Assembly: GCF_932276165.1 (NCBI RefSeq)
Contig: NC_064005.1
Coordinates: forward strand, 5,394,001 to 5,458,000
Source of the DNA: Plutella xylostella
Lineage: Eukaryota; Arthropoda; Insecta; Lepidoptera; Plutellidae
Reading direction: 5' to 3'
Length of the DNA stretch: 64,000 nt
The translations under genes were made by a program, and so were the position numbers. Shown piece after piece: positions 21,601 through 30,600 of the stretch; position 1 is the stretch's first letter; every line of letters begins with the position of its first letter. A model generated the notes under the pieces. The model was not told where the DNA came from. It did not search any database and saw only the letters and a list, made by a program, of their open reading frames with translations.

Positions 21601-24600
21601 TTATATAACTAGCGTAACTTAGTCACAAGGAACAATTGTAAACTGTTTTTTGAAATAAATTATTATTATTATTATAATGTTTTTCTCACACTTAAAATTA
21701 AAGAAACAGTATAGCTATCAGGATCGCGTTTACATAGCGTATGAGCCCGGAATAGCGGTGTGTATGCAAATCTACGCCGCGACTTGACGGCGGCAGAATT
21801 TATGAAAACGGTTCGGAAACTGACTCTTTCCTCCAGTTCAGAATTTTCAGCCGCATTCGTTGAAAACCTGTACAGTCAACAACATAATAGAGACACCAGT
21901 TTTCATGCTTTTTTTTTAATGACTAGGTATGTTTTTAATCTCAGCTCTTCTCTATTCTGAAAGGCTGTTTGACGAAACTTTACTAAATACGACACTTAAA
22001 TATTTGTGCTAATATAACATAACTTAGCAATATTCCAGGATCTAGGACTCTAAAAATATCTAGGTAGGTACGTATTTGATTGTTATACATAGACTTATAT
22101 ATTTTTTTACGTTTTTGTTGATTTTTGTGGATTTTAATGTTACTTTCCCTGTGGTTGACTGTATAATTTAAATGTGTTGGATGTTAATATTGTACTGTTC
22201 GTACGGTCCTCATTCTCATTAGTGTAACTGTTATGTCTATCGCTCACGCTAGGTACCTACCCAAAACTGTATAGATAACGGCCAGAAAGGAATTTAGTTT
22301 TTTCTGTTAAAGTAAACGTAAGTACCTAATTAGTTTTCGGAAAAAACCTGACTATTAAAAGGATTAAAATTTTAGGAACTTGACTTCCTTATGTCGAGTT
22401 CATAAGCTTTGATAATTTATGTAAACGGAAGTTTACCGTATTTTTGCACTAAATTCAACGCACCCTACGACGATAAAAAACCGTTATAGGTACCTACTGA
22501 GATTCGAAATAAAGATACTTGCTTGAATCATTAATTTATTTACCAATGGTTAGACGATAAAATAAAAAAAACATTGTTATTTTTAGCGGCTAGTAATCAA
22601 ACTGACAACCAATTTTAATATAAGAAACAATGGTAACTTCATGAAAACAAAATGAACGCTCATTTTAAAATACGATACGAATACGAACTCATATGACTTC
22701 TCGAGAGCAAAGTTAGCTGACAAACTTTTCCAATACTGGATTGTTATTTTCAAATGTTTGCATTCAGTTTACAGAAACAAAGTCAGCACATCCGTAAAAA
22801 TGTAGTTCCATACATATTTCAAACAATGTCCGTCGTACCAACACATCACTCTGTTATGTACAGTCAGTGACCACAGTCAAAATACATCGAGTTCTTAAAA
22901 TAAATTATACTGTTGACTATTTTAGAAGTAAACTTTGTTTTTTTTTGTTTAGGGTAATTTTGCGCTTATTTTCCAACGTTATCAGACGAATAATGCTCGT
23001 TTTACTGGCTCTCGCAATCAGAAGTGTCATAAATATAATTGAATTTTCAGCAAATTTTCAGTAGAATTTATAAAGTTATAGAATAGTTGTAATATTTGTA
23101 CTATAAAGAGTTAAATAAAATAAATAAAACTATTGGTATATCAGGCCTTGATTGGATCAGCCCAAAATTACCTTGTTACAGGATGGCTACTGTGTAATTC
23201 ACGGTAAGATACATATAAAAATAAGAATAAAGTATCAGCCACTCTGGATGTGTATAAAGACGTACCTAGGTAGGTATTTGAAATCATAATTTATTTGATT
23301 ATTTAACTTTATGCGTCCCAAGGTCTTCATATCGCGCGCGCTGATTTCCCAGCATTCGATAAAAGGCAATGCTGTGTCAGTAAAATTCGATTAAAACGCC
23401 CATCCGTCATACATTCGTACCTGACTGTACAACGAGACAACGAGCCTCGACGTAAATCAAAGCGACGTTGCGGTAGATTTATAGAATTGGCACGATCAGG
23501 GACTTCCCCCGAAGTCGGTGGACCGCGCACTAATTGTTGACGGGAAGGAAATGTCCCATACATTGGTACACACGGAAACATTATTATCAAACTGCGACGG
23601 AACCCGATATACGACAGCCGTAGCTGCACTGGAAATGATGCCAATTTTAGATTTTACACAGACTCCCCAAGTTTACTTACTGCGCGTGTCAAAAGGTTGA
23701 TCATATGTTCAACTTTTGATCCATACATTAAGTTCCGTCCAGCTGTCATTATCAGTGTCAAAAATATTAATTCCTATACAAATTTCGGCACGCCCGGTTC
23801 TGATAGGAATGAGTGCATTTGTGGCATCTAGTTATACATATATGTCTGTGAGATTTTATATGGTTAAATTTGGGTACAGTTTAAATCATCACCAAAATAA
23901 ATTTTGTACACTAACGCCTAGCACCAATAAAAGTTAAAGTTTACATGTTTTGGTCAGCAAAACATTCTATACCTACATAACAGGTTTTGTAAGCGCCTGT
24001 ACGTTGATGTGAACGAGTATAATTTATCTCAAACCCGTTTTAAATCTTCCTTTGATAAAGTAATCCCCTTGGGTCACATTATGTGAGCTGAAAAAAGAGA
24101 TTTTCACAGCGTAATGAGTCGACTCAGTTTAATAAACGCTCCTAAACGTGTGTTTATCTGGCACGTGTTTATTGGGAGTCTTTATTTATTTATGTTGTTT
24201 TTAACACTGTTAAAATATTCAAAAATAGGCCTTAATAAAAAACAGATTCATTAAATCGGTTTAATTTATTTACCTATTATGAATTCATCGGATGGTTGGT
24301 TGTTAGTTGATAAGAAATCTTTGTTAAGACAATAAACAATTTTTGTATTTTTTTGTATTTTGTATTTTTTGTAACTGCTAGTCAGATAGCCCGTAGAGTT
24401 AGGATGATGAATGTGTGGTGCTCATTGGGGCTATTATGCCCCATCATCAGCCCACAATCGTTAAATCTGCTGGACATATGTCCTGCGGTAGTCTACCACA
24501 GAACTAGGATATTGATATAGTTCTTTAGCGTCTACCATGAAGCGCCACAACACTCAGTCCTCAGATTTCCTCATCCAGCCACGACTAACTAGCTAGATGT

Positions 24601-27600
24601 CTAAGATGGTCAAGTACAGGTTTATACTTAGTCAAAAGTCTAGCGCCTCTAGCGGAAACTGTCATAAAACTTTTGACTCATAAGATAATGTATTCAGATG
24701 AAAGTAAAAAACCTAATTGTTGAGTTCGTTGATTTTATAATTCGTTTTCATAAATTGAAAATTCAATCCTTACTTTTAGGGTTAGTATGGGCCGCATTTA
24801 AGACGTGACAAGAGTTTTGCATCGCGCTCACTCACATCGCGCAGCCACACGAGCGAGCGCAATGGAGAACTTTTTCACGTCTTAATAGCGCGCCGTGCTA
24901 CAGGGCTTGTAGAGGCTAAGTTTACCTGCAATTATTTAGCTAATAGACCCACGTCATCCACAGACGCGCCAGTATGCGCGGGTGCAACCCCGCTAGTAGT
25001 GGGCACGGCGCTGGACGAGGCCCTGCGCGTGCGCTGCTCCGTGCTCGCCGACCCCGCCGACGTCACCTTCCTGTGGCAGTTCAACAACAGCGGCGAGAGT
25101 TTCGACGTATCGCCGGCACGATACGGTAACATCTTGATAGATAGATTCCATAATCACCTTATTACCATATCAAGTTGCGGTTAAAAGACGCGTGCAACCG
25201 CAAGCCTAGCCGAGCCGAGCCGTGGAGATCTGACATGCCTTAACCCAAATGCGAGCCTGCTCGTATACTTACACGTTGCGGCTACTCGTCGGATCTACTG
25301 ATGGATCTAGCTCGGCATGTGCTAGCACGCGCCGTTTAACCGCACCCTTATATGGCAACAAGGAAACTTCCTTCTAGATTTGATTAGGGCCTCTGAATTG
25401 TCCTAAGCGGTTTACTATCGTTTTAAGGTACTTACATAATATTAGTCCACGTGTCGGATCATATTTTTCTTTCACTAATGTCATCGTCAGCAGCTACCAT
25501 ATTTCTAAACATCATCATCAACATTGTCCATATCAACAGGAACAGTGAACGGCAGCGTGAGCGAGCTGCGCTACACGCCGGCCAGCGAGCGGGACTACGG
25601 CGCGCTCAGCTGCCGCGGGACCAACGCCGTGGGGCGGCAGGCCCAGCCCTGCGTCTTCCAGATTGTTCCAGCCGGTATGTGACTATGTACCTTGTGCGTA
25701 TGTTGATAGCATATATTCATAGTGTGGTGTCAGCTACCGCGGCACCAACACCGTAGGGTGGCAAACCCAGCCGTGCGTCTTCCAGATTGTTCCAGCCGGT
25801 ATGGGATAAATACCTTGTGTGTATGTAGATATGACTTACTCGTGGTGTGGTGTCAGCTGCCGCGGCACCAACGCCGTGGGGCGGCAGGCCCAGCCCTGCG
25901 TCTTCCAGATTGTTCCAGCCGATATGGGATTATCTAGTGGAATCTGTGTAAAAAAAACATCATCTTTTGTTTGTTTCACTTTTAATTTTAATTTCGTTTT
26001 TTATTTTATTTTTTGTGTACTTATGTTATTACTATTTTTTTGGTGTGTGGTGCTAGACACCGAATAAAGAGTTTTTATCTTATCTTTATCATCTTGGCCC
26101 TGAAGGTAGGTAGTTAATTACGGTCAGTAGATTAATAAAACAATGAAGCATAACAAGGATAAGAAAAAAGTTCCATACGGCTTGTAACTATTGTTTACAT
26201 ACACCAGTTTAATCAGTTTGGTTTAGTCAGAATTAAATCACCCTTTTCACATTGACAACCCTAAAACTCCCCCACCACAGCTCGTCCGTCCCCGCCGCGC
26301 AACTGCACGGTGTCAGCCGGGAACGACTCCAACTGGATCGAGGATGCCTACCCCCGGGAGGAGGTGGGAGACACGCTGGTGGTGCGCTGCGTGGTCGGCT
26401 ACGACGGCGGCCTGCCTCAGCTGGTGGTGCTGGAGGCGCTGGACTCCAGGAGCGGTGTGGTCAAGTTTAACGTCACTGCTAATGAAACTGGTGAGATATC
26501 ACGACGAAACGCTTTTTTTAAAGTCAGAGTATGTTTTATAGGTACATACTTGGATATTTTTTGACCGACTTCAAAAAAAGGAGGAGGTTCTCAATTCGTC
26601 GGGATATTTGTTTTTTTTTTATGTATTTTTACCGATTACTCCGCCGTTTATGAACTGATTTTGAAAATTCTTTTTTTGTTGTATTTGGTTGAACTCCCAG
26701 GTGGGCCCATTTTTTTTCAGAATTTTATCTCACCCCCAAGGGTGGGTAAAATGGTAAAAACAGGGTATGAATTTCCATTTTGGGCACATGTTAACCGATT
26801 CTAATGAAATTAAGAACGTAAATATAGTTCTTATAACAAAAAAATATGATGGTGACCTTGAGCTGATCTGATGATGGAAGGCAGTCAGGGGAACTCCTCA
26901 ACGGTATACAGGGTGGCCCAAAGAGTGACGTCCAAAGGAAAATGTTTGTTCAGCAATTTTTAGTAGTTTAGGAGTTATGATTTTTTTTTCTAATTTTCTA
27001 CGAAAATCGACCTCAGTGGATTAATTTTATGTGTTATTATTGTTTTGGATTACTTTTTTAAAGTATTTTTTATTTTTGTGTCATCCTCTTAAGTTGTTCT
27101 TTTAACCATAAAAGTTTCAGCTTCCTAGCTGTAATGTAAGTTAGTTATTTTTTTATCGAAAGTTCGAATTTTACGATCGAGCTCTGATTTTTCAACTTGA
27201 AATTAAAAATTGAAAATGATATTCTCATGGTCCCTTATTAATTTTAAAAACTCCGCATGGTTCCAAAATTGCATAAAAATAAACTATTGCTTAATGGGGT
27301 ATTATTTGCAGAAAAAAGCCTTCAAAGGTACCTGGGTGGAAATTACCTAATTAGTAAATTGTTTCAGAAAGTGGAAATATTCCTGTTATGTCATTACTAA
27401 GGACTAATTAAGTTAGAAAATGTATCAAATTAAAGGGAAAATTTAATTATTTACTATTATTTTTATTTAAGTTACATTTTTGAATGTAAATTCTTAGTAA
27501 AATGTTTTAGTCTGAGTAGTAAGATTTATGAGATAATTGTATTATTAATAATAAGTAAATAAACTCAAATAATTATTTTACACATTTACTCACAATAATT

Positions 27601-30600
27601 TTTCAAAATGGCGACCTCCCAAAGCAAGCAAGAATTGGGGGTGATTTGGCTACCCCTTGACCTAAGGAATCAAACATTTTCCTTTGGACGTCACTCTTTG
27701 GGCCACCCTGTATAGCAACTACTTCGTGTTTAGGCTTGAATGATTCGTATTGATTAGTAGGACTTTTTGGTATCATTTGCACCTTACTTTTGATTGAAAA
27801 TGATTGCAAATAAACTAAAAACTATAAAATAAAATAATAATAAAAAAAATTAAAAACCGACTTCAAAAAAACCACTAAAATGTAAGAAATAATTTAAGAT
27901 TTACACAAACTCTACTCGTATGTGACAGTACAAATATACCTAAGCAGGAACTGTTCTTTTTTGATGTTGGTGCGGTGACAAAGTAATCTGAAGATATACG
28001 GCACCAACTTAAAAAAATAACAGTTCCTGCTTAGGTATATTTGTACTGTCACATACGAGTAGAGTTTGTGTAAATCTTAAATTATTTCTTACATTTTAGT
28101 GGTTTTTTGAAGTCGGTTTTTTTAATTTTTTTAATCTGTTTGGCTTCTTATTGTACAGATATGTCATTCTGAAGTTACATTTAAAATTCACAGGTTTGTA
28201 TTAAAATTATAAGTATAGGCCGAGTTATTATAGTTACCTACCTTACACTATGTACATAAGTAGTATTGGCATAACAATCTGATATCCTGTTTCGTAGATG
28301 GAGTGGCTCAATTTCTCGTACCAGCGATGGCGTTGTGGTCCAGCGGTAGCACCCTGCGCCTGACGGTCCACTCGACCAATGACAAGGGCTCATCTGACAA
28401 GATCACTCTGCACGCCCTGGCGTATCAGGATCCTGAACCAAGAACAGGTAGGCATTACCTCTGTATAATGCTATAATTTAACCGAATGCTAAATAAAAGT
28501 AGTTTGCTAAAACATAGTTTTTTTTTTCTCCTAAAGATGGTGAGAGTGGCGTAGCAGGCATCTCAAAGGCAGCGTTCTGGGCGATTATGCTGTCAGCTGT
28601 GACCATCATCTGCACGTCTATAGGCGTAGTCCTAGTGCTGCGCAGGAGAAGAGCCCGGCCGCCTGCGAAGACGCAACCTCCAGAGTTGCAGCTGAATGCT
28701 GGGGACAGCCAATATGTGGTCGCGTTTACACTGAAGCCACCGCGGCATGCGCAGCCCGATATACTGAACCCACCACCAGGTAAGATTCAATAATGTAGTG
28801 GCAATACCTACTTAGCACGACAAGAGTCTTATCGTGGTCTTATCACGACTTTCTCACTCACTAGTCACAGATTATCGTTGCATCAAAAAAAACTGTCCAA
28901 TCTTATACATAGATAGGGAAGATTGGGTATAACATTGCATATTTAATACGATCGTCTTATGTGCATACATATAAGGCACTATTTTTCACCATATCACGTT
29001 GCGCGCAGCAAGCTACTCCAAGCACTGAACAAACAGAGCTTTATTTCTGAAATACATTTTTATAGTCCTTTACATAAAACACTAAGTTTAAAGTATAAAA
29101 TATATAAACAAACATGCGCTGCGGCTCATATATTTTGCATGGTCAGTCGACGGCAACGGCAACACTTTACATCAAAGGATTACTTGAATTTATGATTGGT
29201 TAACCATTCAGAAATTATGCACATTTTATTCAGTCGTGTTCACGTGTCAACTGTAAATTTTAAAACTCATAAAACATCGCACACGCCAAATGCCGTTTTA
29301 ATTTTCACGAACGTTTCCAGACGTGAAAATAAATGTTGTTGACTATTCGCCGCAATTCAAGAGTCGTAAAAACATAATAAACATTGATTTTAATACGTGG
29401 CTATTGAAATTGTATAATAATATTCTTATTATCTTTTTCCCACATCTACAACACTTCTGTACTAAATAGTACAGTAGTGTTTTATATATCTAAAATAAAA
29501 CTCTACTCTATAATTATTACAGGTTATGCTTCTGTAACTATAGTGCGTTTCACCAAATGCCTTAGCCCAATGTAATAAGGGTTTTGACAGATCAATTATC
29601 CGATGGAACGGTCTATACTATGGAATTAAGTTTTTATTATTTTTAGTATACTAATTTAGGTGTAAACATTTTCTCATGTCATCCAGATGGAGATCCGCTG
29701 GGAGCGTCATGTCACGAGGGGTCAGTGGGGGGCGCGGCGCTGGACGCACCCGGCTGGGGCGGCATGGACGCGCCCTCTGAGGCCTTAGCGCCCCACTCAC
29801 TAGCTTTAGGAATAGAGGAGCAGCGAGGTGTACGTATATAATCCTAGATATTTTTACCACTAACTTTTCGATTTAAACATTAAGCCCATTAGTACAAAAC
29901 GTCACTTGATACTTGTTCGTTGATTCGGTTTAAAGGTAACATGTACCTTTATAAAAAATTTCAGGTATTGCACAGTATGTTCATCATTACTATTATAACT
30001 AAATTACTATAGGTACTAAAGGTATGTTAATAGAAACCAACCACAAACAATATTCCCCAAACAGCCATTAGTAATCAATTACCTATACTATCACTCGCTC
30101 ACAAGCCTGCATCCATGTTTCATACGCATCGCAACAAAGTTAGGTTTCGAGTGAATTTGTGCGTTTCGTTACCGGACTAACTCATATGTACCATCGGGGA
30201 AACGGTTTTACCGGTTACCGGTTTCAAAATAATATCCTTTGCACAACTTATTGTGCAAGTGCATTTGGTTCTAAGCTATAAACGCTTTGTAAAACAGGAC
30301 GCGTTACTAGCGCGTCAGAGCGCTAACTATAAAGGCCCACATTCACGGGCGTACCAATCATCAATAGACAAATCAGCGTGTGAATGGGTAGATTGGGTGC
30401 GGCTCGCGGTACGGCGCGACGCTCGCCGTCTGGGTTCGCGAGCGCCGCGTGACAAATAGGTTAAGTGCCTTGTGCAAGGCTCAATAAAGTTGACAATCGA
30501 CTGGAGTGAAACACGGGGTACGTGTAGTGTGTGGGCGATGACGGATTTGTCCACGGAATGGTACGGCTCGGGGCTCGGGTGCGGTGCGTCACGTGAATGG

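Larger units (their letters stand above)
19640..21677 (+). mobile_element. 5'-truncated LINE, split by a nested DNA element
   Basis: Plus-strand LINE fragment from about 19640 to an (ATT)n tail at 21656-21677. The RT frame runs 19640-20446, is interrupted by the element at 20447-21048, and resumes at 21049-21286. Dropping the insert restores the frame exactly across the junction (R-I-L-T-K). The 3' UTR at 21287-21655 includes a CA-rich tract. Confidence 0.85.

Noticed and set aside
29651..29860. Minus-strand 69-codon ORF opposite exon K
   Set aside because: Antisense to a well-supported coding exon.
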